A stretch of DNA of 64,000 nucleotides from Microbispora siamensis (GTDB taxonomy: Bacteria > Actinomycetota > Actinomycetes > Streptosporangiales > Streptosporangiaceae): NCBI RefSeq assembly GCF_016863095.1, contig NZ_BOOF01000027.1, forward strand, positions 1-64,000. Direction: 5' to 3'. Positions within the stretch are counted from its first letter, which is position 1; each line of letters opens with the position of its first letter. The notes under the pieces are model-generated. The model was not told where the DNA came from and ran no database searches. It was given only the letters and a program-made list of their open reading frames with translations. A program made the translations under genes and the position numbers. Positions 17,694 through 25,816 of this stretch are shown piece by piece.

Positions 17694-18889
17694 TTCCACG
17701 GCCCCGGGTAGCCCGGCATGTCCTCGCACCCGCACATCGCGTAGTGCAATGGCGGCATGTCCTGCTTGACGTACTCCTTGACCTTGTCGCCGGTGATCCG
17801 CGGCTGCGGCAGCACCCACTCCTTCGGCACCTGCTCGCCCTTGAGGACCTTCAGCGCCGCGATGATCGGAGTCCGCCACTGGTAGGTGGGATAGGTCGGC
17901 GCGACCGCGGTCAGGCCTTCGTCGGCCCACAGCCGCAGGAAGTCCTGCTGGTCCTCGCCGACGATGGCGGGCACATCGACCCCGGCGTCCTGGAACGCCT
18001 CCACGGCGGCGACGGCGGTGGCACCGGCGTCCATCCACACACCGTCGATCTGACCCTCGCGCTGGATGTAGTCCGTCACGATGCCCTTGGTCTTGGCCGC
18101 GTCGCCGTCGGTGAACTCCACGCCGACCACCTTGAGCCCACTGCCGGCGAAGATCTCGTTGGCGGCCGCCCACCGCTGCTCGAGCACGTCCACGCCCGGC
18201 AGGATGCGCAAAGCGAGGACCTTGCCGCCCGGCTTGACCTTCTCCTTCAGAAACTCCGCGCCGTCCGCCCCGAAGGCGAAGCCGCCGATGGGGTGGATGA
18301 AGGTGGCCTGGCAGTCGGTGTTGACGCCTCGGTCGAACACGATCACCGGCACGCCGGTCTTGCACGCCTGCTCGACGGCCGGCGTCAGCGTGGCGGTGGT
18401 GTTCGGCGAGATGATGATCGCGGAACAGTTCTGGCCGGACAGCGACTGGATGTCACTGATCTGCTTGTCGTCCTTCGCCTCCGCGTCCAGCACGGTGAAC
18501 TTGGTGATCTCCGGGTGTAGCTTCACCTCCTGCTGCATGGTCTTGTAACCCACCTGCCGCCATGGGTTGTCCACTGAGGCATTGGAGAAGCAGAGGGTGT
18601 AGTTCCCGCCGGGCTTTGCGAACTTCGCGGTGTCGACCATTTCCGGCTGGAGCATCTGCTCCCACGGCTTGCCGTCCGGGCCTTCCGGCGTGGCGTTGCG
18701 GAACGCCAGCTGGCGGTCGTACTCGGCCTGGTCGAAGAACTTGGACTTGCTCGCGTCCGAACTGGGTGATCCCCCGCTCGAACTGGCCGATCCCCCGCTC
18801 GGGGCCGCCTTGTCGTCGGGTAGGTCGCTCGAGCACCCGGCGAGCGCGAGCGCGCCCGCCACGACCACTATGGCCCATTTTCTGGTCAT
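17690..18889 (-). CDS. Sugar ABC transporter substrate-binding lipoprotein
   Basis: 399 residues with a lipoprotein signal: basic start, hydrophobic stretch, then LAGC with acylated Cys19. A Ser/Gly linker to about residue 50 follows. The mature part is a type-I periplasmic-binding-protein fold of the RbsB class: YTLCFSNASVDNPWRQVGYKTM, then DIQSLSGQNCSAIIISPNT, PVIVFDRG, and IDGVWMDAGATAVAAVEAF. It catches a monosaccharide or small sugar at the outer face of the membrane for the two permeases encoded upstream. Four cysteines in the mature part (including MCGCED at the end) are unusual for this family. Confidence 0.87.
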   Translation of the reverse strand: MTRKWAIVVVAGALALAGCSSDLPDDKAAPSGGSASSSGGSPSSDASKSKFFDQAEYDRQLAFRNATPEGPDGKPWEQMLQPEMVDTAKFAKPGGNYTLCFSNASVDNPWRQVGYKTMQQEVKLHPEITKFTVLDAEAKDDKQISDIQSLSGQNCSAIIISPNTTATLTPAVEQACKTGVPVIVFDRGVNTDCQATFIHPIGGFAFGADGAEFLKEKVKPGGKVLALRILPGVDVLEQRWAAANEIFAGSGLKVVGVEFTDGDAAKTKGIVTDYIQREGQIDGVWMDAGATAVAAVEAFQDAGVDVPAIVGEDQQDFLRLWADEGLTAVAPTYPTYQWRTPIIAALKVLKGEQVPKEWVLPQPRITGDKVKEYVKQDMPPLHYAMCGCEDMPGYPGPWK

Positions 18890-18920
18890 TATCGTTGATC
18901 TCCTTACTACCGGGGGGACT

Positions 18921-19928
18921 TCAGGAGGACTCGGGTTGCGCCGGTCGCACGGGGTTCCGCTGTTTCGGCCACAACCGCAGCCGTACGCCGCTGCCGAGGG
19001 AGGCGTAGGCGACGGCGGCGATGATGATTACGCCCTGCACGGCCGACTCGAGGGCGCCGCTGACGCCGAGCAGGTTCAGCAGCGTGAACAGAGCCTCCAG
19101 GGACAGTGCGCCGGCGGCGGCCGCGACGACCGACCCTCGCCCACCGCCGAGGAGCACGCCGCCCAGCACGACGGCGGTGATCGCCCGGAATTCCAGGCCG
19201 TCGCCGACCTGCGCCGAGACGCTGGCGAACCCGCCGAGCAGGATCGCGGCGATCGCGGCGAGCAGTCCGGAGAGGACGAACGCGAGCAGCCGGAGCCGGT
19301 CGACCCGGCCACCGGAAAGGCGCACGGCGGCCTCGTTGTCGCCGGCCGCGACCAGCGCCCGGCCGGTGCCGCCGCGCATGAACAGCACCGCCGCCGCCAG
19401 GACCGCCAGCAGGATGAGCACCGACCACGGGACCTTGCCGAGCACCGGGACATCCACGGCACCGCGCCCGAACATCCGGAACCCGGCGGACAGCGCGCCG
19501 CGTGGCGCGCCACCGGTCCACAGGAAGATCGCGCCGTCGAGCACGAGCAGCATGCCGAGCGTGACGATGAACGACGGCACCAGGAGCTTCGTCGTGACGA
19601 GACCGTTCACCAGGCCGACCAGCACGCCGAACCCGAGCACGAGCAGGATCACCCACACCGTCGCCGACTCACTCCCGTTGATGAGCCGGGCCGCGATGAC
19701 CACGCCCGCGGTCACCAGCGCGCCGACCGACAGGTCGAATCCGCCGGAGACGATGACGAAGTACTGCCCGATCGCGAGGACCACGAGCGGCGCGGCACGT
19801 TTGAGTAGCGCCAGGTAACCGGACGGCTCGTCGTAGGCGGGGCCGACGATCGCCAGCCCGACGAGCAGCAGAAGGAGCACGACGAGCACCGGCGCGGTGC
19901 CCTCGGCCAGGCGAGGACGCCAGGTCAT
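18921..19928 (-). CDS. Sugar ABC transporter permease (RbsC type), second
   Basis: 335 residues with eight or more helices and the ribose-type permease motif (IVSGGFDLSVGALVTAG, about residue 60-77), plus the cytoplasmic-loop EAA-like stretch AAGDNEAAVRLSGGRVDRLRLLAFVLSG. The start overlaps the end of the first permease gene (ATGA at 19925-19928). The 31-base gap to the binding-protein gene downstream keeps it in one operon. It pairs with the product of 19925-20950 as a heterodimeric channel. Confidence 0.87.
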   Translation of the reverse strand: MTWRPRLAEGTAPVLVVLLLLLVGLAIVGPAYDEPSGYLALLKRAAPLVVLAIGQYFVIVSGGFDLSVGALVTAGVVIAARLINGSESATVWVILLVLGFGVLVGLVNGLVTTKLLVPSFIVTLGMLLVLDGAIFLWTGGAPRGALSAGFRMFGRGAVDVPVLGKVPWSVLILLAVLAAAVLFMRGGTGRALVAAGDNEAAVRLSGGRVDRLRLLAFVLSGLLAAIAAILLGGFASVSAQVGDGLEFRAITAVVLGGVLLGGGRGSVVAAAAGALSLEALFTLLNLLGVSGALESAVQGVIIIAAVAYASLGSGVRLRLWPKQRNPVRPAQPESS

Positions 19929-20950
19929 GTCAACCTCCCGCGGGCGCGATTGGCCATCATGCGCCGGGCATAGAGCGCGACCGCGGTCACGAGCACGACG
20001 CCGCGCACCACGTCCTTGAAGAACGGATCGACCTCGAGGTCGTCGAAGATCGTGTCCAAGGTGGCCAGGATGAAGACGCCGCCGATGGTGCCGACGACGC
20101 CACCCCGGCCACCGGCAAGCAGCGTCCCGCCGAGCACGACGGCGGCGATCGACTCCAGGTCGTACCCGGCGTCGGTGCCGACGTACGGGGCGCCCGATCC
20201 GAGCCGGCTGGCGAGGTAGATCCCGGTGAGGCCGGCAGCGACCGAGCACAGCACGTGCGCGGTGACGATGACCCGGCGGGTCGGCACCCCCGACAGCCGG
20301 GCCACCTCGATGTCGCCGCCGACGGCGTACATGTGGTAGCCGGGGCGGGTCCGCGACAGGTACCACCAGGACAGGGCGGCGACGGCCAGCATGAGCAGCG
20401 CCGCGACCGGCACCGGGCCGATCCGGTCGTAGCCGAGGTGCTGGAAGCCACGCGGTACGTCGCCGGCCGGGCCGGTGTAGTTGTCCTCGAGGTAGCCGCG
20501 CAGGATCAGCGCCACGCCCAGCGTCGCGATGAACGCGTTGGCCTTGAGGACGGTGATGACCAGCCCGTTGACCAGACCGACGCCGGCGGCCACGCCGAGC
20601 GCGAGCAGCACGCCGGGCACGACCATGCCGTCCCGCCCGGCCATCGTCTCCGCGGCGATCAGTGAGGTGAGGCCGACCAGGTAGGCGACGGACAGGTCGA
20701 GGGATCCGGTGAGGATCGCCATCGTCTGTCCTATCGCGACGAGGCCGAGCGCGGTGGCCCGGGTGAGGATGTTGAGGATGCCGCCCTGGTCGAGGAGGAC
20801 CTCGCCGCGGAGCCCGACGAGCACACTGCCGACGATCAGAAGTGCGGCGAGTGCGATGTAGACGATGGCGACCGGGGTGAGTCGTCGGTGAACCGCCGGC
20901 CGCGTGACCTTCAGCGTGACCGGTACGGATTTCTCCTCGAGAGCGCTCAC
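19925..20950 (-). CDS. Sugar ABC transporter permease (RbsC type), first
   Basis: 341 residues. Its motif AILTGSLDLSVAYLVGLTSLIAAE aligns with that of the second permease, and the loop AVGGDIEVARLSGVPTRRVIVTAHVLC contacts the ATPase. At least eight hydrophobic segments are visible, with a short cytoplasmic N-terminus (MSALEEKSVPVTLKVTRP). Its start overlaps the ATPase stop by four bases (ATGA). It forms the membrane channel of the importer with the product of 18921-19928. Confidence 0.87.
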   Translation of the reverse strand: MSALEEKSVPVTLKVTRPAVHRRLTPVAIVYIALAALLIVGSVLVGLRGEVLLDQGGILNILTRATALGLVAIGQTMAILTGSLDLSVAYLVGLTSLIAAETMAGRDGMVVPGVLLALGVAAGVGLVNGLVITVLKANAFIATLGVALILRGYLEDNYTGPAGDVPRGFQHLGYDRIGPVPVAALLMLAVAALSWWYLSRTRPGYHMYAVGGDIEVARLSGVPTRRVIVTAHVLCSVAAGLTGIYLASRLGSGAPYVGTDAGYDLESIAAVVLGGTLLAGGRGGVVGTIGGVFILATLDTIFDDLEVDPFFKDVVRGVVLVTAVALYARRMMANRARGRLT

Positions 20951-22449
20951 GCCGCCTCACCGGCCCGGTGCCCGGTGGCCAGCGCCATCACGGCCTCCTC
21001 GCTCGCGCCGGCGGGCAGCTCACCGGCCGGCGCACCGTCGTGCATGACGAGGATCCGGTCGCTCATCCCGATCAGCTCGGGGAGCTCCGAAGAGATCATC
21101 AGCACCGCCACGCCGCGCCTCGCGAGATCGCGCAGCAGCTCGTGTACGGCCCGCTTCGCGCCGACGTCGATGCCGCGCGTCGGCTCGTCGACGACCAGCA
21201 CCTTCGGCTCGACCGCCAGCCATTTGGCGAGCACGACCTTCTGCTGGTTGCCGCCGGACAGGAAGCGCACCTCCTGGTGCTCGCCGCGGGCCACCACGGT
21301 CACCATGTCGAGCAACGCCTTGACGTCCGACTTCGCGCGGGAGCGTGCGCCACGCAGCGCGGCGCGGCGTACCAGCAGCGTGTTGTCGCGCACGGACTGG
21401 CGGAGTGCCAGCCCGTCTCCCTTGCGGTCCTCGGTGACCAGCGCGATCCCGAGGCGCACCGCAGTCCGGGGCCGGGTGACCCGCTGTGCCACCCCGTCCA
21501 CCTCCACCACGCCCCGGGTGAACGGCTCGACGCCGAACACCGCGCGTGCGACCGCCGAGCGGCCAGATCCCTGCAGCCCGGCCAGCCCGACGATCTCTCC
21601 GGCGCGCACCTCGATGTCCAGCTCACGAACGCGGTCGTTGCCGGCGCCGCGCAACGCGAGACGGACCGGCCCGAGGTCGTCGGGGGCGGCCCGGTCCGGG
21701 TAGTACTCGCCCAGGTCGCGGCCCACCATGTGCCGGACGAGGTCCTCGGAGGTCAGCTCTCCGGTCGGGGCGCAGGTGACGAACCGCCCGTCCTTGAGCA
21801 CGGTGATCCGGTCGGAGAGGTCGAACACCTCCCGCATGCGGTGCGAGACGTAGAGGATCGCGATGCCCCGCTCGCGCAGCCGGCGCACCAGGTCGTAGAG
21901 CAGTTCGACCTCGTGATCGGCGAGCGCTGCGGTCGGCTCGTCCATCCCCAGCACCCGAGCGTCGGTCGACAGCGCCTTGACGATCTCCACGACCTGCCGC
22001 TGAGCGACCGACAACGACGACACGGCGTCGGTTGGATCGATCCCATCCTCGCCGAGCCAGTCCAGCAGTTCGCGGGTGTCGGCCACCATGCGCCGCCGGT
22101 CGACCTGCACCCCCCGCACGGGCTCGCGTCCGAGGTAGACGTTCTCGGCGACACTGCGATGCGGCAGCAGGGTGAACTCCTGGTGGATGATCGCGATGCC
22201 GGCCCGCTGCGCGTCGGTCGGGCCGGCGAAGGACACCTCGGCGCCGTCGACTTCGATGGTGCCGCCGTCCGGGCGGTGCACCCCGGCCAGAACCTTGAGC
22301 AGCGTGGACTTGCCCGCGCCGTTCTCCCCCATCAGCGCGTGCACCTCGCCCCCGCGCAGCTCCAGGTCCACGCCCTGCAGCACCGGCACGCCGAGGAAGG
22401 ACTTGGAGATCCCCTTCAGCCGCACGTTCGTCGCGATGCCCGACGTCAT
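20947..22449 (-). CDS. Sugar ABC transporter ATPase, duplicated (RbsA/MglA type)
   Basis: 500 residues with two nucleotide-binding halves. The first has Walker A GENGAGKST (41-49), Q-loop IIHQEFTLLPHRSV, the signature-like SLSVAQRQVVEIVKAL, and Walker B VLGMDEPTAAL. The second has the degenerate Walker A GLQGSGRSA, signature FLSGGNQQKVVLAKWL, and Walker B VLVVDEPTRGIDVGAKR. This is the carbohydrate-uptake CUT2 pattern, where one half is catalytically weak. It energises import by the two permeases. ATG 22449 overlaps the stop of the dehydrogenase gene (ATGA). Confidence 0.92.
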   Translation of the reverse strand: MTSGIATNVRLKGISKSFLGVPVLQGVDLELRGGEVHALMGENGAGKSTLLKVLAGVHRPDGGTIEVDGAEVSFAGPTDAQRAGIAIIHQEFTLLPHRSVAENVYLGREPVRGVQVDRRRMVADTRELLDWLGEDGIDPTDAVSSLSVAQRQVVEIVKALSTDARVLGMDEPTAALADHEVELLYDLVRRLRERGIAILYVSHRMREVFDLSDRITVLKDGRFVTCAPTGELTSEDLVRHMVGRDLGEYYPDRAAPDDLGPVRLALRGAGNDRVRELDIEVRAGEIVGLAGLQGSGRSAVARAVFGVEPFTRGVVEVDGVAQRVTRPRTAVRLGIALVTEDRKGDGLALRQSVRDNTLLVRRAALRGARSRAKSDVKALLDMVTVVARGEHQEVRFLSGGNQQKVVLAKWLAVEPKVLVVDEPTRGIDVGAKRAVHELLRDLARRGVAVLMISSELPELIGMSDRILVMHDGAPAGELPAGASEEAVMALATGHRAGEAA

Positions 22450-23573
22450 GCCGGCACCTCTCTCCACGCGCCGTCCGCGGCCGCCGAGGCCAGCACCGCC
22501 TCGGTGATCCGGACGGCGCGCAGGCCGTCCGCGAACGTGGGCAGGCCGTCCGGCACGTCCTCGCCGCGCACCGCCCGGTAGGTGTCGGCGACGAACGCGT
22601 TGAAGCAGTCCTGGTAGCCCTGCGCGTGCCCGGCCGGCAGCCGGACGTAGCGCGCCGCGGAGGGGTGCAGCGTTCCGGGGTCGCGCAGCAGCGTCTGGCC
22701 GCCCTCGCGCCGGCCGACCCACAGCCGCTCCGGGTCCTCCTGGTCGAAGCCGAAGCTCGCCTCGGTGCCGGAGAGCTCCAGGTGCAACCGGTTCTTGCGA
22801 CCCGCGGCGACCTGCGACACCACCAGAGTGCCGACCATGCCGGCGGCGGTGGTGAAGTGCACGGAGGCCAGGTCCTCGGTGGGCTTCCCGTTCCCGCGTG
22901 CGCGCTCGTGCACGACCGCGGTGCGCGCGGACAGGCGCGCGATCCGGTCGCCCGTAACGAACTCGAAAAGGTCGCACCAATGCGAACCGATGTCGGCGAA
23001 CGCCCGCGACGGCCCGCCGAGCGCGGCATCGACCCGCCAGTCGTCGTCCGACGGGCGGGACAGCCAGTCCTGGTGGTAACCGCCGGTCACGCTGGCGACG
23101 ACGCCGGCCTCCCCCGCGGCCAGCCGCGCCCGCAACTCACGGACCATGGGGTGGAAGCGGTAGACGAACGGCACCGTGGCCACCCGATCGCCGGCCGCCT
23201 CACCGAGCGCGAGGGCCTCCGCGCTCCCGGTGGCGAGCGGCTTTTCGCAGATGACGTGCACACCGGCGGCGAGCGCGGCTGCGGCGACGGGGGCATGCGA
23301 TGCGTTGGGCGTACAGACATGCAGCACGTCGACCTCGGCGTCGTCGAGCAGGGTCGTCAGGTCCGGGTAGCCCTCGTCCGCGCCGACCGCGCGTGCCGCA
23401 CCGGCGGCCCCCTCGGGGCGGGACGCCACCGCTGCCACGACGCTCGCCCCGGCGCGCCGGGCCGCCTCCGCGTGCACCTGTCCCATGAACCCCGCGCCTA
23501 CGACCGCCACGCGCAGCGGCGGTTGCTCGGACCCGGTCCCACCGGACGCCCGTAATAGATCGGTCACAGACAT
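22446..23573 (-). CDS. Gfo/Idh/MocA family NAD(P)-dependent sugar dehydrogenase
   Basis: 375 residues. The Rossmann loop is VVGAGFMGQVHAEAA (about 23-37), and the family signature lysine is in VICEKPLA (about 105-112). The C-terminal beta-sheet domain includes GGYHQDWLSRPSDDDWRVD and the DIGSHWCDLFEF helix, whose histidine is part of the substrate site. Such enzymes oxidise a sugar or cyclitol hydroxyl, or act as 3-keto-glycoside-forming dehydrogenases like ThuB. It is the first gene of the uptake operon. Its start ATG 23573 lies 10 bases from the palindromic operator and has no strong Shine-Dalgarno. Confidence 0.88.
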   Translation of the reverse strand: MSVTDLLRASGGTGSEQPPLRVAVVGAGFMGQVHAEAARRAGASVVAAVASRPEGAAGAARAVGADEGYPDLTTLLDDAEVDVLHVCTPNASHAPVAAAALAAGVHVICEKPLATGSAEALALGEAAGDRVATVPFVYRFHPMVRELRARLAAGEAGVVASVTGGYHQDWLSRPSDDDWRVDAALGGPSRAFADIGSHWCDLFEFVTGDRIARLSARTAVVHERARGNGKPTEDLASVHFTTAAGMVGTLVVSQVAAGRKNRLHLELSGTEASFGFDQEDPERLWVGRREGGQTLLRDPGTLHPSAARYVRLPAGHAQGYQDCFNAFVADTYRAVRGEDVPDGLPTFADGLRAVRITEAVLASAAADGAWREVPA

Positions 23574-23583
23574 ACGATGAACG

Positions 23584-23595
23584 TAAGTCGACTTA
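23584..23595. promoter_or_regulatory. Palindromic operator TAAGTCGACTTA of the sugar operon
   Basis: A perfect 12-base palindrome, extending imperfectly to CGTAAGTCGACTTATG (23582-23597), in the AT-richer 130-base gap between the dehydrogenase gene (start 23573) and the ROK gene (start 23704). Its place over the leader of the uptake operon suits a repressor site. The adjacent ROK protein is the natural candidate. Confidence 0.65.
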
Positions 23596-23703
23596 TGTCG
23601 ATGGTCAACGAAAGTTCGCGCACAGGCACCAAAACTCTTTTTGATCAGTGTGCCAAGTGGCCCTGGTGCCGACGAATCATGGTCGCTTCGCTTTAATTAG
23701 GGG

Positions 23704-24876
23704 GTGCGGAACGGGCAAAGCGCCACCTCGACGTCGCCTGGCGAGCTGCTTCGGCTGCTGCGGGACGGGCAGGCGCGCACCCGTACCGAGTTGGCAGCCG
23801 AGACCGGACTGGCCCGGTCGACCATCCGCCTGCGTCTCGACGCGCTCATGGACGCCGGGCTGGTCGCCGAGTGGGGCAACAGCGCGGTCACCGGCGGCCG
23901 GCCCGCGAGCAGGTTCGTGTTCAACGCCCGCGCGCGAGTGGTGCTGGCGGCCGACGTCGGTGCCACCCACGCCACCGTCGCCATCGCCGACCTGACCAGT
24001 GAGCCGCTGGCGGTCGAGAGGCTCGCGCTGGACATCGCCGACGGCCCTGACGCGGTGCTGGGCCTGCTCATCGACACCTGGCGACGGATGCGCGCCGACC
24101 ACGCCCCCACCGCTCCCGTGGCCGGCGTCGGCGTCGGGCTGCCCGGCCCGGTCGAGCACTCAACAGGCAAGCCGGCCCACCCGCCCATCATGCCGGGCTG
24201 GAACGGATACGACGTGCCCGCGCGAATCGCCGCCGGCTTCGCCGTGCCGGTCCTGGTGGACAACGAGGTCAATCTGATGGCGCTCGGGGAGCACGTCCGC
24301 TGCTTCCCCGACGAAGAGAACATGATCTTTGTCAAGGTCGCGACCGGCATCGGCTCCGGCCTGATCAGCAACGGCCAGTTGCATCGAGGCGACGTCGGCG
24401 CGGCCGGCGACCTGGGGCACATCCTGGCCCCGCACGCCGGCGACGTGCGCTGCCGCTGTGGCAACAGCGGCTGCCTGGAGGCCGTGGCCAGCGGGCCCGC
24501 CATCGCCGCCAAGCTCCGCGCCGCCGGCCTCGACGCGACGACCAACGCCGACGTCGTGGCCCTCCTACAGGCCGGCAACCCGATCGCCGGCCAGGCGGTG
24601 CGGCAGGCCGGCCGGGAGATCGGCGAGGTGCTGGCCGCCGGCGTCAGCCTGTTCAACCCATCGCTGATCGTGGTCGGCGGGGCGCTCGCACAGGCCGGCG
24701 AGATGCTGCTGGCGGGCGTGCGGGAGTCGATCTACCGTCGCTCACTGCCGCTGGCCACGGAGCGCCTTCGTATCGTCACCTCACAGGCCGGCGAGAACGC
24801 GGGCGTCGTCGGCGCCGCTGCGATGGTCGTCCAGCACGCCCTTTCCCCCACTGTGCTGGACCGCGAGCTGGCCTAG
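23704..24876 (+). CDS. ROK family transcriptional repressor
   Basis: 390 residues. An N-terminal winged helix (12-65: ELLRLLRDGQARTRTELAAETGLARSTIRLRLDAL, split here by domain) precedes an actin-like sugar-kinase fold with DVGATH (about 81-86), VGVGLPGPV and VKVATGIGSGL. The ROK zinc motif is GH-x9-CRCGNSGC (about 238-257). Members such as NagC and XylR bind a sugar or sugar phosphate and release DNA. It starts at GTG 23704 after AGGGG. It is divergent from the uptake operon and presumably represses it. Confidence 0.88.
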   Translation: MRNGQSATSTSPGELLRLLRDGQARTRTELAAETGLARSTIRLRLDALMDAGLVAEWGNSAVTGGRPASRFVFNARARVVLAADVGATHATVAIADLTSEPLAVERLALDIADGPDAVLGLLIDTWRRMRADHAPTAPVAGVGVGLPGPVEHSTGKPAHPPIMPGWNGYDVPARIAAGFAVPVLVDNEVNLMALGEHVRCFPDEENMIFVKVATGIGSGLISNGQLHRGDVGAAGDLGHILAPHAGDVRCRCGNSGCLEAVASGPAIAAKLRAAGLDATTNADVVALLQAGNPIAGQAVRQAGREIGEVLAAGVSLFNPSLIVVGGALAQAGEMLLAGVRESIYRRSLPLATERLRIVTSQAGENAGVVGAAAMVVQHALSPTVLDRELA

Positions 24877-24894
24877 AGACTGCCGGGGAGGTAC

Positions 24895-24953
24895 GCCGAG
24901 CGCGTCCCGCTGCCCCGCGACCTTCTTCACAGGTCCTGGGCGACGCGCTCGGC
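24895..24953. terminator. Inverted repeat between convergent ROK and DUF4916 genes
   Basis: Perfect 12-base arms GCCGAGCGCGTC (24895-24906) and GACGCGCTCGGC (24942-24953) flank 35 bases in the gap between two converging genes. A bidirectional terminator is the simplest reading, though the loop is long. Confidence 0.55.
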
Positions 24954-24978
24954 CCTGCCTTCGCCGAGGAGTGACCGA

Positions 24979-25515
24979 TCAGGTCAGGCGGCCGACGTGG
25001 GCGAGCGCCTGCTTGAGCAGCACGCCCTGGCCGCCGGTCATCTCCTGCTGCACGACCGGGGAGGCCGCCTCCTCGGGCGTGAACCACTCCAGGTCCAGTG
25101 CGTCCTGCCGGGGCCGGCAGTCCCCGCGTACCGGGACGATGTACGCCAGCGAGACCGCGTGCTGGCGGGGATCGTGGAACGGCGTGACCCCCGGGGTCGG
25201 GAAGTACTCCGCCACGGTGAACGGCGTCGGCGAGACCGGCACGCTCGGCAGCGCCACCGGTCCGAGGTCCTTCTCCAGGTGGCGCAGGAGGGCGTCGCGG
25301 ATGCGCTCGTGGTAGTACACCCGCCCGGACACCAGCGCCCGGCTCACGGTGCCGTCGGCGCCGATCCGCAGCAGCAGGCCGACGCGGGTCACGATGCCCG
25401 TGTCGTCCACGCGCACCGGCACAGCGTCCACGTACAGGATCGGCATCCGGCCCCGCATCGACTCGATCTCGTCGGGAGCGAGCCAGCCTGGCGTCGTTTC
25501 GGTCATTTCGGTCAC
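24979..25515 (-). CDS. NUDIX-like protein, DUF4916 family
   Basis: 178 residues. The sequence follows actinomycete DUF4916 proteins: PGWLAPDEIESMRGRMPILYVDAVPVRV, a beta-rich middle, and PRQHAVSLAYIVPVRGDCRPRQDALDLEWFTPEEA. The NUDIX box is degenerate: G-x5-E is kept (GRVYYHE), but the REUxEExG part reads RHLEKDLG, so the usual metal-binding Glu pair is incomplete. Hydrolase activity is therefore doubtful. Start is ATG 25515, with an in-frame ATG three codons later. It is convergent with the ROK gene and monocistronic. Confidence 0.75.
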   Translation of the reverse strand: MTEMTETTPGWLAPDEIESMRGRMPILYVDAVPVRVDDTGIVTRVGLLLRIGADGTVSRALVSGRVYYHERIRDALLRHLEKDLGPVALPSVPVSPTPFTVAEYFPTPGVTPFHDPRQHAVSLAYIVPVRGDCRPRQDALDLEWFTPEEAASPVVQQEMTGGQGVLLKQALAHVGRLT

Positions 25516-25591
25516 GGGTCGATCGTACTTGCCCAGGCGGGGGGCGGTTCGCAGGTCGGCGCAACCCGTGTCGGCCCTCCCGCGGCCGGCG

Positions 25592-25759
25592 TCAGACCCG
25601 GACGGCGGGGCCGCGGCGCGCGCGGACCGTCTCGCCGTGCCGCCATACGAGGCGGTTCACGTCGTCGGGATGCGCGGCGGGCGGGAGACCGGCGAGGACC
25701 TCCCGGCGGGCGGTCCGGGCCGCCGACACCTTGCGGTGGTAGTCACGGAAGACCTGCAT
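25592..25759 (-). CDS. Possible small Arg-rich protein, 55 residues
   Basis: A short open frame fills the gap between the 418-residue unknown gene and the DUF4916 gene. It starts MQVFRDYHRKVSAARTARRE and ends RRGPAVRV, with TGA at 25592-25594. An in-frame stop sits directly before the ATG, so this is its full extent. It is rich in Arg, His and Ala and has no membrane segment. I see no clear Shine-Dalgarno. In such GC-rich DNA short frames arise by chance, so this is tentative. Confidence 0.3.
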   Translation of the reverse strand: MQVFRDYHRKVSAARTARREVLAGLPPAAHPDDVNRLVWRHGETVRARRGPAVRV

Positions 25760-25816
25760 TCAGCGCATGGTCGCCGGAGTCCGACCGGAGAGCACCCGTG
25801 GCTGCAGGTCGGCGTC

